NCBI RefSeq assembly: GCF_018409545.1
Contig: NZ_AP024563.1
Span: forward strand, 1,070,755-1,134,754
Direction of reading: 5' to 3'
Source: Allochromatium tepidum
Lineage (GTDB): Bacteria; Pseudomonadota; Gammaproteobacteria; Chromatiales; Chromatiaceae
Length of the DNA stretch: 64,000 nucleotides
The notes beneath the pieces were generated by a model. That model made no database searches, was not told the DNA's origin, and worked only from the letters and a program-made list of their open reading frames with translations. Each line of letters begins with the position of its first letter. Position 1 is the stretch's first letter. The position numbers and the translations under genes are program-made. Of this stretch, positions 28,005-36,851 are shown in pieces.

Positions 28005-28660
28005 ACCGACAACCTCGGATCGATCTGGGCCAGCCGGGTGTTGTTGCTGCGCAGTGTCTCGATATTGCCTTGCAGAGTCTTGACCTCGCTTTCGAGCTTG
28101 CGGATATAGGGATCGTTCGCCGGGCGCGTCTTGCGCTCCTCGGCCAGGATCTGCGACTGGACCTTCTGCTCATCGACCAGCGTCTGTTCGAGCTTCTTGC
28201 TGCCGGCGATCTTCTCCTGCAGGGCATTGCGCTTACTGACCAGCGTCTGCTTCTTGATTGCTCCGGACTTGTACTGGGCCTGTAAGCGCCTGGATTCGCG
28301 ATCGAGGCCGGCGATCTCGCGGCGCAGTTTGTCGTTGTAGGCGAGCGTGGTGCGATTGAACTCGGCCACGCGGGCGATCTGCGCATTCAGGAAGTCTTCG
28401 GTCGTGGCATAGGCCTTCTTGCGCTTGGCGATCTCGTTGCCGACGACGAAGCCGGCACCGCCGCCGACCAGGGCGCCGATGGCGGCGCCCTGTTCCTTGT
28501 CGATGGCATAGCCGATGAGTGCGCCGATCACGGCACCGGCTGCCGCGCCCTCGGCCTGGGTGCGTTGTTGATCGTCCTGGATGTTGGCGCAGCCCGTGAC
28601 CAATCCGGAAGCTAGGAGCAAGGGCAGGGTGGGGTTCGATCTAGGCGTCGATTTTGACAT
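28001..28660 (-). CDS. Glycine-zipper coiled-coil lipoprotein (TagQ-like candidate)
   Basis: A 219-residue lipoprotein with lipobox LVTGC, then a glycine-zipper segment (GAAAGAVIGALIGYAIDKEQGAAIG style small-residue repeats, about residues 40-80) and a long coiled coil to the C-terminus. Glycine zippers insert in or pack against membranes. The start MSKSTPRSNP is the ATG directly before the signal peptide; the open frame extends 42 codons upstream into the previous gene. Its place beside a TagR-like SUMF1 protein and a TagST-like transporter makes an outer-membrane TagQ role attractive, but I cannot show sequence homology by eye. Confidence 0.75.
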   Translation of the reverse strand: MSKSTPRSNPTLPLLLASGLVTGCANIQDDQQRTQAEGAAAGAVIGALIGYAIDKEQGAAIGALVGGGAGFVVGNEIAKRKKAYATTEDFLNAQIARVAEFNRTTLAYNDKLRREIAGLDRESRRLQAQYKSGAIKKQTLVSKRNALQEKIAGSKKLEQTLVDEQKVQSQILAEERKTRPANDPYIRKLESEVKTLQGNIETLRSNNTRLAQIDPRLSV

Positions 28661-28694
28661 GGTCGATGTCCTCGGTTGGCTCTGTATCGGTTTT

Positions 28695-30389
28695 TCAGTT
28701 GTCCTTGAAGTCCTTGAAGCGTCCACGGAACTCCTCCAGCCAGCGTTCGGGTTCGGCCCGGCGCTGTTCGGCGAATTCCTCGACATGGACGGCGAGCAGT
28801 TCCATCACCGCGCGTTCGCGCACCGGCGGCTCGCCTTCACCCAGGGTCTTGAAGGCCTGGGCGATGTAGTCCGGCTCGTACTCGCCGAGCTTGGCGATCT
28901 TGTCGCGATAGCCCTGCAACTGTTCGCGCGCGGCGGTCTCGATCTCCCGGATCGAACGCTCGACGGCCTCGACCTGATCCTGATAGCGGGTCGAGATTTC
29001 GGCGAGCTTTTGGGCCGATTCCAGTGTGGCGGCCAGACGCTCCAGACGTGAGAGATAGACGCTGAGATTGACGCCGTTGCGCGCCGCGTCCTGGGCGAGA
29101 CTGCGGGCGCTCTCGCGCTGGGCCAGTTCGAGTCGGTCGCGCGCCCGGTCCATGTAGACCTGGACGGTTTGCAAAGGCTCGCGCAGTGCGGGGTTGTCGG
29201 CCATCAGGCGTTCGATGATGGGATCGACGGTGCCGAGCTGCACACTGGCCTGGGCAACCAGGTTTTCGAGCGTGCGGCCGACCGGCATGGCCCGGCGCGT
29301 CTCGTTACGGTAGGCGAGATACTCGTCCTCAAGCGCCTTGCGCTGCGCGGTCGTCAGAACCACGTTCGAGCCGATCGCCAGACGCACGCCCGTGTTGTAG
29401 GAGCGCCGTTCCTCGATCCGGCCCTCGTCGGGTTTCCAGGCATAGACATCGAGTTCGGCGCGCAACGAACTGCGCAGATCGGCAGGCGGTGTCGAGACGC
29501 TCCCGCCGCGTACCGCCACGCCGCCCGGCTTGCCCTGCCAGATCTCGGGACGAAAGACGCCCGTGGTCATCTCCTGCGCGTTGCCGATGAGGTCGTAGAG
29601 ACCCAGATCATTGGGTTGGCGCAGACCGATCGGGCGCAACTGATGCTTGGCATTGCCCAGATGCCAGGCGTATTCATCGAGACGCGCGGAGTCGAAGGGC
29701 AGGCGATCATCGAAGGTGCCGGCTTCGAGGGCCGGTTGACCGCCGCGCGTGGCGTATTCCAGCTCCTCTTCGGTCGGCAGACGGATGAAGCCGGGGACGT
29801 CGGCATATGTCGGCAGCTTGGCGGCGCGCTCCGGATGCTCGGGGTCGAACAACCACTGATTGAGCGCACGAATGAAGTCCTGGACGTCCTGATAGCTGAC
29901 CGAGGCCAGGGGACGCATCAGGGCCTCGCGCTTGGCGCGTCCGTCCAGGGTCGGGATCTTCTGATCCTCGGGATCGGCGCTGACTGCGAGCAGGCGCTCC
30001 AGCCCCATGACGGCGATGTATTGCCTGCGCGTCAGCTCGTATTTGGCCAGCAGGATCTCCCAGCCCTTGCCGTCGGCGCTTGGAAAGGAACCGCTGATCT
30101 GGGTGCGTTGCAGTCCCTCGAAGATCCCGCCTGTGGCATCGCCGATCTGGATGACGCGCTGTTGATCGCCCCAGAAGCCTGGGCCGGGTACCGTCAGGCG
30201 TCGGAAGACAAGTTGGGATGCGTTGGGCAGGTCGATGACGACATCGCCCTCGGCCGGCTTGGGGTTGTCGGGTGTGCGCGGCGGCGGTTCGGCGAGCACA
30301 GGGACGGCGATCAGGCACAGGCAGAGACAGAACCCGAGCCGTCCGAAGAGCGGATGCAAACCCTGGATCGAGCGGCGTTCAATCGGCAC
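28695..30389 (-). CDS. Exported SUMF1-fold protein with C-terminal coiled coil (TagR-like)
   Basis: A 564-residue periplasmic protein: signal peptide (LCLCLIAVPVLA), an FGE-sulfatase (SUMF1) domain at about 60-330 (YELTRRQYIAVMG, VSYQDVQDFIRALNQWL, IRLPTEEELEYATRGG, YDLIGNAQEMT, VAVRGGS), then a coiled coil of about 200 residues. The cysteine segment of true formylglycine-generating enzymes after RGGS is missing, so it is a binding protein rather than an oxidase. TagR of type VI secretion clusters has the same fold and location between a lipoprotein and an ABC transporter gene. It overlaps the permease gene by eleven bases. Confidence 0.82.
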   Translation of the reverse strand: MPIERRSIQGLHPLFGRLGFCLCLCLIAVPVLAEPPPRTPDNPKPAEGDVVIDLPNASQLVFRRLTVPGPGFWGDQQRVIQIGDATGGIFEGLQRTQISGSFPSADGKGWEILLAKYELTRRQYIAVMGLERLLAVSADPEDQKIPTLDGRAKREALMRPLASVSYQDVQDFIRALNQWLFDPEHPERAAKLPTYADVPGFIRLPTEEELEYATRGGQPALEAGTFDDRLPFDSARLDEYAWHLGNAKHQLRPIGLRQPNDLGLYDLIGNAQEMTTGVFRPEIWQGKPGGVAVRGGSVSTPPADLRSSLRAELDVYAWKPDEGRIEERRSYNTGVRLAIGSNVVLTTAQRKALEDEYLAYRNETRRAMPVGRTLENLVAQASVQLGTVDPIIERLMADNPALREPLQTVQVYMDRARDRLELAQRESARSLAQDAARNGVNLSVYLSRLERLAATLESAQKLAEISTRYQDQVEAVERSIREIETAAREQLQGYRDKIAKLGEYEPDYIAQAFKTLGEGEPPVRERAVMELLAVHVEEFAEQRRAEPERWLEEFRGRFKDFKDN

Positions 30390-32286
30390 GGACGACCTCC
30401 GACGGATCGATGTTGGTGGAGCGCCAGGCGGCGACCAGCGCGGCCAGACAGGCCAGCAGCAGTGTGGTCAGCACGATGGGCGCGATCAGCGAGGCGGGCA
30501 GGGCGCAAAAGCGCTCGTCCGGGGCCAGCTCGTTGGCGAAGCTGCGATTGATGACGGCGGCGAGCGCGCCATAGGCGCCGAAGCTGACGGCCAGACTCAG
30601 AGCCGCGATCATGAGCCCCTCGACGATGGGGAAGAAGGCGACATGCGCGCGCGACAACCCGAGCAGCCGGATGATGCCGAGTTCGGCGCGCAGGCGATCG
30701 ACGGCGGCATAGAGACTGGCGACCAGCACCGCCGTTCCGCCGCACAGCCCGAGCAGGGCGATCAGCCAGAACAGGCGCGTCGCTCCGCCGTCGAGCACCC
30801 GGATGCGTTCGATGGCCTCGATCGCGGCATCGACCTCCAGACCCTGTTCGCGCAGACGCCGATAGAGTCGCGGCACGTCGTCGAGGCCGGCGGCATAGAG
30901 TCGGAATCCACGATAGCCGGCGCGCCGCATCTCGAAGCGTCCGCTCGACGCGACATAGGCCACGGCCCGATCCTGAGCCGTGCGCAGGATGCCGAGCAAT
31001 TCGATCGGCACCAGCGGTTCGGACAGGGGACTCGGACCCAGGGATCGCAGGACGAAGGACAGCTCCGCGCGTCCCGGACTCGTGACTACGATGCCGTCAT
31101 CCGCACGCTGACGGGTGTCGGCGTCTGGGTTGGAGTCCAAACCCATGTCCGAGCCGACGCCCGAGTCCGCATTTGCCTCTGCGTCTGTCGGCCAAAGCAC
31201 GGACGTCAGTTCCTCGGCCCGCTCACGGCGTGCCTGGAAGCCGCCCCAGGGCACGGGCGGCAGATCGAGCCGCGCGGCCTGTACGGCGTCCACTGAAAGC
31301 CCGGCCGGACGCCACGGACGACCATCGGCATCGATGAGTTCGAGGTCGCGGACATAGGGCAGCAGCAGCGGCTCGCGACCGCGCAGCTTGGTCTGGATGG
31401 CGCGGATGTTGGACTGGGTGATCGGCGTGTTGGGCGTGCTCAGGTCGTAGGCATGGAGCCGTTGCGGAATCGGCAGGCCCAGCAGCGTCTCGGCCTGGTC
31501 GCGCGTGATTTCCCCGATACGCGCGAACCCGGTCTGGATGATGGCCCCGGTGCGCACGATCGGCGACAGCGGTTCGTCGAGCAGCAGCACCACGCCGTCG
31601 AAACTGGGATAGGGGTCGGGCGTATCGCCCGACCAGCCGCGCCGCGCGGCGGCATAGCCTTCCTTATAAGACTCGACGTCGAGCACGAACGCCAGCGGCG
31701 CATAGATCCGGGTCAGGGTGCCGGCGCCGATCGGTAGGACGCCGACCACCTTCAATTCAGCCTGGACGTTCTCGGAGCGCCCGCCACGGGTGCGGCTGAC
31801 CCGGACGCCGAGCCGGTCGCCGACCGCCACCCCGCTGAGACGCGCCGCCTCGGCGGTGAGAACCACCTCGTCTTCGCCCGGTACAGGCACACCGTTTTCG
31901 AGCAGGAAGGGATCGCCGGCCGCCGTCGGGATCAGATCGAACAGGCTCGTCGTCTCATCGGCCCGCACCACCTGCACCACCGAAGAGAGCGGCAGGATGG
32001 TCGGCGTCAGAAAGGCCACACCCGGCCAGGCCGCGACCTGCGCGAACCAGTCCTCGGAATAGGGCTGGGTCTGGGTCGGACGCAGTTCGCGATAGACCGG
32101 ATCCTCGACCAGCCGCTCGCGCAGGGTCTCGATGGTGCCGTGCTTGAGTCCGAGCAGCACCAGGAGCGGCGCGATGACGGCAGTCAGCGCGATGACCAGA
32201 CAGAGCGTGAGGATCCAGTCGTGACGCAGATGCGCCGCCGCCAGGGCCGGCACCAGGCGTGCGTGCCCTGGGCGATGTGTCTTCAT
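30379..32286 (-). CDS. FtsX/MacB-type ABC transporter permease (TagS-like)
   Basis: A 635-residue permease with one N-terminal helix (WILTLCLVIALTAVIAPLLVLL), a large periplasmic domain (about 50-495) and three C-terminal helices, the FtsX/MacB plan. The diagnostic cytoplasmic loop ELGIIRLLGLSRAHV lies between helices 2 and 3. Such transporters usually do not carry small solutes across but couple ATP hydrolysis to work on periplasmic partners. The periplasmic domain is much larger than in FtsX. It overlaps the ATPase gene by four bases and the SUMF1 gene by eleven. Confidence 0.9.
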   Translation of the reverse strand: MKTHRPGHARLVPALAAAHLRHDWILTLCLVIALTAVIAPLLVLLGLKHGTIETLRERLVEDPVYRELRPTQTQPYSEDWFAQVAAWPGVAFLTPTILPLSSVVQVVRADETTSLFDLIPTAAGDPFLLENGVPVPGEDEVVLTAEAARLSGVAVGDRLGVRVSRTRGGRSENVQAELKVVGVLPIGAGTLTRIYAPLAFVLDVESYKEGYAAARRGWSGDTPDPYPSFDGVVLLLDEPLSPIVRTGAIIQTGFARIGEITRDQAETLLGLPIPQRLHAYDLSTPNTPITQSNIRAIQTKLRGREPLLLPYVRDLELIDADGRPWRPAGLSVDAVQAARLDLPPVPWGGFQARRERAEELTSVLWPTDAEANADSGVGSDMGLDSNPDADTRQRADDGIVVTSPGRAELSFVLRSLGPSPLSEPLVPIELLGILRTAQDRAVAYVASSGRFEMRRAGYRGFRLYAAGLDDVPRLYRRLREQGLEVDAAIEAIERIRVLDGGATRLFWLIALLGLCGGTAVLVASLYAAVDRLRAELGIIRLLGLSRAHVAFFPIVEGLMIAALSLAVSFGAYGALAAVINRSFANELAPDERFCALPASLIAPIVLTTLLLACLAALVAAWRSTNIDPSEVVRAD

Positions 32287-33050
32287 GCGATGACTCGCTT
32301 CGCGTCATCCAGGGCGCGGCAGGTCGAGCGCGTCTCGGATTTCGAGAGGCGTTCGAGATCGAAGGTATAAACCCGGTCGACATGCTCGGCCAGCAGGTCC
32401 GGATCATGGGTGACGACCACCACGGCCAGATGCTGCCGGCGCGCCAGCGCGTTCATGTCGGCCAGGACGGCGCGTGCGCGCGGCTTGTCGAGCGCGGCCG
32501 TGGGTTCGTCGGCCAGCAGCAGACGCGGCCCATGGGCGATGGCGCGCAGGATCGCGACCCGCTGGCGCTGTCCGATCGAGAGCGCATACGGCTTGCGATC
32601 CAGACACTCGGCCACGCCGAGCCGCTTGGCCAGGGTCTCCAGTTCGCGATCCGTGAGGCTGACGCCCTTGATGCGACAAGGCAGACGGATGTTCTCGCGC
32701 ACGCTCAGGAACGAGAGCAGTCCCCCCGTTTGCGGGATGTAGCCGAGCGCCTCACGCCGCAAGGCCGCCAGCGCGCCTTCGTCCCCCCGCGACCAGAGTG
32801 CCGCCGGATCCTGCCCGGCGCTCTCCCCGGCGAGGTGCAGTGTGAACCGCCCCGCCGAGGTGGGCGCGAGGATGAGCGCGATCAGATCCAGCAGCGTGCT
32901 CTTGCCGCAGCCGCTCTCGCCGATCAGGGCCACCACCTCGCCGCTGTCGACCCGCAGCTCGGGCACCCGCAGTTCGAACCCGCCGTCGGCCTGACCACGC
33001 CGCTTGACGATCGCCTCCATCCGCACCATCGTAGCCTGTCCGTCGCCCAT
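32283..33050 (-). CDS. ABC transporter ATP-binding protein (TagT/LolD-like)
   Basis: A 255-residue ATPase of the LolD/MacB/FtsE group. Walker A (GESGCGKST), Q-loop (YIPQTGG), signature LSIGQRQRV (one change from LSGGQ), Walker B (LLLADEPTAALD) and the switch His (VVVTHD) are present, so it should be active. It energises the neighbouring FtsX-type permease. I start at the ATG giving MGDGQATMVR, just downstream of the VWA gene; a longer frame would overlap that gene. The C-terminal arginine- and threonine-rich tail beyond the ATPase fold is short. Confidence 0.92.
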   Translation of the reverse strand: MGDGQATMVRMEAIVKRRGQADGGFELRVPELRVDSGEVVALIGESGCGKSTLLDLIALILAPTSAGRFTLHLAGESAGQDPAALWSRGDEGALAALRREALGYIPQTGGLLSFLSVRENIRLPCRIKGVSLTDRELETLAKRLGVAECLDRKPYALSIGQRQRVAILRAIAHGPRLLLADEPTAALDKPRARAVLADMNALARRQHLAVVVVTHDPDLLAEHVDRVYTFDLERLSKSETRSTCRALDDAKRVIA

Positions 33051-33063
33051 CTTCACCGACCGC

Positions 33064-34983
33064 TCAGGGCAGATAGTCGATGTGCAGCGGATAGACCATG
33101 TCGCTGTCGGCATCCGTATCGTTGAGCCTGAACCAGGCGTCGACCTGATCGTTGATGGCGCGATACTGTTCGAGCTTGGCCAGGATGCTCCATTCCAACT
33201 GCGCGCGCTGCTCGGCGGTCATGCTCGCGAACATCTCGTCGGTCAGGGCCAGCACGTCACTACGATAGGGCAGGGACCGGATGAAGGCCGGCAGCAGTCC
33301 GGTATCGGCCAGACGCTGGGCCTGGGCCAGATCGTCCGGGCGCTTCATCGCCTGACCCGAGACGCTTTGCAGCGATTCGAGGAACTGCGCCTGTGTCACC
33401 TCGGCACGCATCAGCGCCTGCATCACGCTGTCGAGCGCCTGGGCGAGCGAACTCAACTGCTCGCGCGTGACCAGCACCCGGACCTCCAGCGCGCGGTCGG
33501 CCGGATTGATCAGATCGCGATCGAGCGACCAGGCGACGATGTCCTTGGGCGGGTTGGCCGACTGGCCGATGTACTCGATCAGGGCCGCCTGCCAGATGCC
33601 TGAAACCGAATCCAGGACTTCGGGTGCCTCGGAGGGGGAGGCGCCCGGCACGGTCGGGGGCGTCGCGGCCACTGGAGACGTAGGCGCGGCCGCTGCCTTG
33701 GCCGCCAGTGTGCGTTCGAGTTCGGTATTGATGCCGGCGGTCACGCGGTCGACCAGCCGGCGATAGGCGTCATCCTGAGACGTATCGACCTGTTCCAGCG
33801 CCTGTTGCGACGGGTTGCCGCGGATGCGCGCCAGAGTGCCGAACTGCTGCAGGGCGCGCGGAAAATCCTCGGCCGCCTTGGGGTTCTGGAGATGGATCGC
33901 CAGCAGATGGACGTTGGCGTCGTCGTATTCGCGCCGCAGATCGGTCTCGTCCTTGCGCGTGGAGTTGTGCGCATCGCCCTTGAGGTGCGAGCTGGCATCA
34001 CCGATCAGGATGACGAACTTGATCGACTTCTCGCGCCAGGGAGACTGGCGCAGGGCGGCATCCACACCGGCGAAGACGTCCTCGTCGTACCCCAGACTGC
34101 CGACGCGCGTCGCCTTGGCGTCGGTGTCCAGGATCTCGGCCAGACGCTCGGCCGTGACCAGGGTCGGCGTGTGATTGCGGGTGAGATATTCGAGCGCGGG
34201 CACGGCTTCGAGCGAATCACGATAGGTCACGAGACCGAAGCGGAAACGATCCTGGGTGCGTTCGCTGAAATTGCGCGCCATCTTGGCCACCGCGTCGCGG
34301 GTCATGTCGATGAAGGGCTGCATGCTGCGCGTGGTGTCGATGACGAAGCCGATGTCGACGGCGATGTCCTCGATGCCCTGATCGGCAGTGTCGCGTCCGG
34401 TCTGGGCCTGCTCGCGATAGTCGGGCGTTTGCAGCGTATCGGCACCGCGCGCGCCCGGAACGGCCGAAGCCAGTTGCAGCAGGCGGACATCGTCGCCATC
34501 GATCTGGGTCTGCGACCATTGCAGGATCGGCAGCATGTAGAAGTGGGTCGTGATGTCGACGAAGCGCTTCGGCTCCAGACTGATGACGGCCTCGGGCGTT
34601 CCGCCGCGATCGATCTCGTCGTAGAGCGCCTGAGCGCCGGCGGCCATGTCCATGTCGTCGACGATGGCTTGCAGCGTCTCGCGATCCTTGAACATGAGCA
34701 CCGGATGACGCCCCTCGATCGGATCGCCCGGATGGGTGAAGGAGACCAGCAGCGCCTGACGCCACTCGAAGACGTCCTTGGCCTGCATCCAGCCGTCGGA
34801 CTGGGTGTGTGTCCGCCCGACGCGATACCAGCCGCGCGGTTCGGCGCCCTCGCGCAGATCGATGTCACGGCGCTCGAAGGCGTAGAGCGGACGGAAGGCC
34901 GGCGGATTGGCCTGGACGATCGCGCCCCCATCGGCGACCGGTTCCTGGTAGATGTTCGAGAAGGGGCGCGGCAGCACGCGCAA
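33064..34983 (-). CDS. PpkA-like von Willebrand A protein lacking a kinase domain; 5' end uncertain
   Basis: At least 639 residues. The first 190 (FSNIYQEPV, GWYRVGR, GWMQAKDVFEWRQALLVSFTHP) resemble the periplasmic part of PpkA-type kinases. A VWA domain follows (about 210-400) with MIDAS FVIDTTRSM and LIGDASSH, then a helical C-terminus. PpkA normally has an N-terminal Ser/Thr kinase and a membrane helix; neither is here. The listed start is a TTG without a ribosome site. The frame is open upstream to a TAG at about 35087 and contains sequence that looks mature (NPDGCAQPIDDG, then a second pair of Cys), but holds no good start codon or signal peptide. The gene is therefore probably 5'-damaged or frameshifted. 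It lies 13 bases before the ATPase gene. Confidence 0.75.
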   Translation of the reverse strand: MRVLPRPFSNIYQEPVADGGAIVQANPPAFRPLYAFERRDIDLREGAEPRGWYRVGRTHTQSDGWMQAKDVFEWRQALLVSFTHPGDPIEGRHPVLMFKDRETLQAIVDDMDMAAGAQALYDEIDRGGTPEAVISLEPKRFVDITTHFYMLPILQWSQTQIDGDDVRLLQLASAVPGARGADTLQTPDYREQAQTGRDTADQGIEDIAVDIGFVIDTTRSMQPFIDMTRDAVAKMARNFSERTQDRFRFGLVTYRDSLEAVPALEYLTRNHTPTLVTAERLAEILDTDAKATRVGSLGYDEDVFAGVDAALRQSPWREKSIKFVILIGDASSHLKGDAHNSTRKDETDLRREYDDANVHLLAIHLQNPKAAEDFPRALQQFGTLARIRGNPSQQALEQVDTSQDDAYRRLVDRVTAGINTELERTLAAKAAAAPTSPVAATPPTVPGASPSEAPEVLDSVSGIWQAALIEYIGQSANPPKDIVAWSLDRDLINPADRALEVRVLVTREQLSSLAQALDSVMQALMRAEVTQAQFLESLQSVSGQAMKRPDDLAQAQRLADTGLLPAFIRSLPYRSDVLALTDEMFASMTAEQRAQLEWSILAKLEQYRAINDQVDAWFRLNDTDADSDMVYPLHIDYLP

Positions 34984-35211
34984 TGTCAGTTGGGTCGCGG
35001 TCTCGATACAGGGCGAATCGCCCGGACAGGAGAGGCCGTCGTCGATCGGCTGTGCGCATCCATCGGGGTTTGCTTGCTATGCCATCAAGATCCATCTCAT
35101 GGTCAACGCGCGCGGACAACCCGGGGAGTTCTTCCTCTAGCAACAGGATCTGGGCATCGCGCTGTTTCTGTAAGGCGTTACTTTTCGGGTGGACGTACAG
35201 GTGTCCCTGGA
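34984..35211 (-). other. Gap with coding-like sequence before the VWA gene
   Basis: This 228-bp gap is unusual in an otherwise packed operon. On the minus strand its 3' part is in frame with the VWA gene and looks coding. Its 5' part is open in a different frame and reads as a hydrophilic helix (SNALQKQRDAQILLLEEELP). A frameshift or deletion removing the natural start of the VWA protein would explain both. Confidence 0.4.
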
Positions 35212-36618
35212 TCAGGGATCACGGGCCACTCGGAAACCGAGCATGTTGAGCTTTACATCGGGCGCGAAGTGCGCACGGACGAAGGCGCGCATCGATTCGG
35301 CGGGCTTGTTGAAGGCGCCGCCGCGGGCGACGCGGTTGGAACAGTCGCCGGCGAGCAGAGCGCGTCCGTCGTCCGGAGCGCCTTCGTAGCGCGCCCGATA
35401 GCAATCGGCGACCCACTCCATGGCATTGCCGGCCGTCTCGTAGAGACCGAAGGGATTGGCCGGAAAGCTCATCACGGGCGCCGTGGAACGCTTGTCCCAC
35501 TGGCTGCCGCAGTCGAAACAGACGGTACGGTTCGAGCCGGCGCTCTGCCCCCACCAGAAGGGCGTGGTGGTTCCGGCGCGCGCGGCGAACTCCCATTCGG
35601 CCTCACTGGGTAGCCGATAGCCGCGCCCGGTCTGTTGCGCCAGCCAGGCCGCATAGTCGCGCGCCTCCTCCCAACTGACGCCGACCACCGGGCGCATGTC
35701 GCGTCCCCAGCCCTGATCGCTGGGCAGCTCACGTCCGGTCGCGCGGGCGAAGCGATCGTACTCGCGAAAGGTGACTTCGTGGGCGGCCATCATGAAGGGA
35801 CCGACCTTGACCGAACGCGCGGGGCTGTAGTCCTCGCCGCCGAGACTGTTGTGTCCCATCTGGAAGCTGCCGCCGTTGAGCACGACCATCGCCGGTCCGG
35901 GTGTACCGTCGCGCAGTCGGTCCTGATGGATGCGCGGTGGCCGACCGGCCTCGGCGGGCGGCTCGGAGGACTCGGGTTCGGCGCGGGCGATGGCGCCGCC
36001 GGCGGCCGGGGAGGGCTCGACCTGGGCGGCAACGGCTTCGGTGTCCCCGCGCGACCCGGTGGGGGACGCGTGCTCGCGCATCAGATAGAGGTTGGCGACC
36101 GCCGAGACCGAGAGCAGCACGACCAGCAGGCCCGTGGTCGCGACCAACCAGCGCGGCGTCCCCGAGCCGCTACGGACGATCACCGGCGGGGACGGGGCGG
36201 GCGTCGAACGCTGATCGGCGGTACGGACGGCTTCCAGCAGCTCCTGGCGCAGGCGCTCGATCTCGGCGTTGGCCTCGCGGAGCGACTGGTCCCGGCGGTC
36301 GATCTCCTTGTTGATCCTCTCCAGCGCCAGATGCTTGTCCTCGAGCGCGTCCTCCAGCCGCCGACACTCCTGGGTGATATGATCGAGTGCCTGCTCCTTG
36401 GCGTCCAGGGACTGCTGCATCAGCAGCATCTCCTGCTGGAGCGCGAGGCGTTCGGTGGCGGTCGCGATCTGGCTGCTGGGCACGAAGTCGCGCTCGGCCA
36501 GACGGGCGTTGAGTCGCTTGATCTCCTCTTCCGCCTCCTGGCGCATCTGCTCCAGGGTCTTGCGCAAGAGCTCGGACTCGGCGTCGGAATAGATTTGCGA
36601 GTCGGGTTGCTCGGCCAT
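35212..36618 (-). CDS. Coiled coil - membrane helix - SUMF1-fold protein, first gene of the cluster
   Basis: A 468-residue bitopic membrane protein. Residues 10-130 form a cytoplasmic coiled coil, a helix spans the membrane at about 157-177 (WLVATTGLLVVLLSVSAVANL), a low-complexity linker follows, and the C-terminal 230 residues are an FGE-sulfatase (SUMF1) domain in the periplasm (MVVLNGGSFQMG, HEVTFREYDRF, PVVGVSWEEARDYAAWL, YRLPSEAEWEFAARAG, NAMEWVADC, RVARGGAF). The Cys-containing active segment of true FGEs is absent (RGGAFNKPAESMRAFVR), so it likely binds a ligand or partner. This arrangement takes the topological place of PpkA (cytoplasmic effector, helix, periplasmic sensor). It is the first gene of the minus-strand cluster; its promoter should lie in 36619-36851. 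Confidence 0.85.
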   Translation of the reverse strand: MAEQPDSQIYSDAESELLRKTLEQMRQEAEEEIKRLNARLAERDFVPSSQIATATERLALQQEMLLMQQSLDAKEQALDHITQECRRLEDALEDKHLALERINKEIDRRDQSLREANAEIERLRQELLEAVRTADQRSTPAPSPPVIVRSGSGTPRWLVATTGLLVVLLSVSAVANLYLMREHASPTGSRGDTEAVAAQVEPSPAAGGAIARAEPESSEPPAEAGRPPRIHQDRLRDGTPGPAMVVLNGGSFQMGHNSLGGEDYSPARSVKVGPFMMAAHEVTFREYDRFARATGRELPSDQGWGRDMRPVVGVSWEEARDYAAWLAQQTGRGYRLPSEAEWEFAARAGTTTPFWWGQSAGSNRTVCFDCGSQWDKRSTAPVMSFPANPFGLYETAGNAMEWVADCYRARYEGAPDDGRALLAGDCSNRVARGGAFNKPAESMRAFVRAHFAPDVKLNMLGFRVARDP

Positions 36619-36851
36619 CGGCGTGTATCGGTCTCGATCGTCGTGGGGACGGTGGTGCGGGCGATTGTCCGACTTTGGCGGCCCTGATGCCAGACCAAAA
36701 CGGTCTCAGGACTACGAGCCGTTCGTGTATGTGCCGCCGGGGCTGCCCATCGGCCAGCGAAACACTCGGGCTCGGCCCGGTTCTAAAGGTCCGCTTCAGG
36801 GCGATACTTATCGCCGAATCACAGCTCGTTCCATTCAGGAGAACGCCCGCT

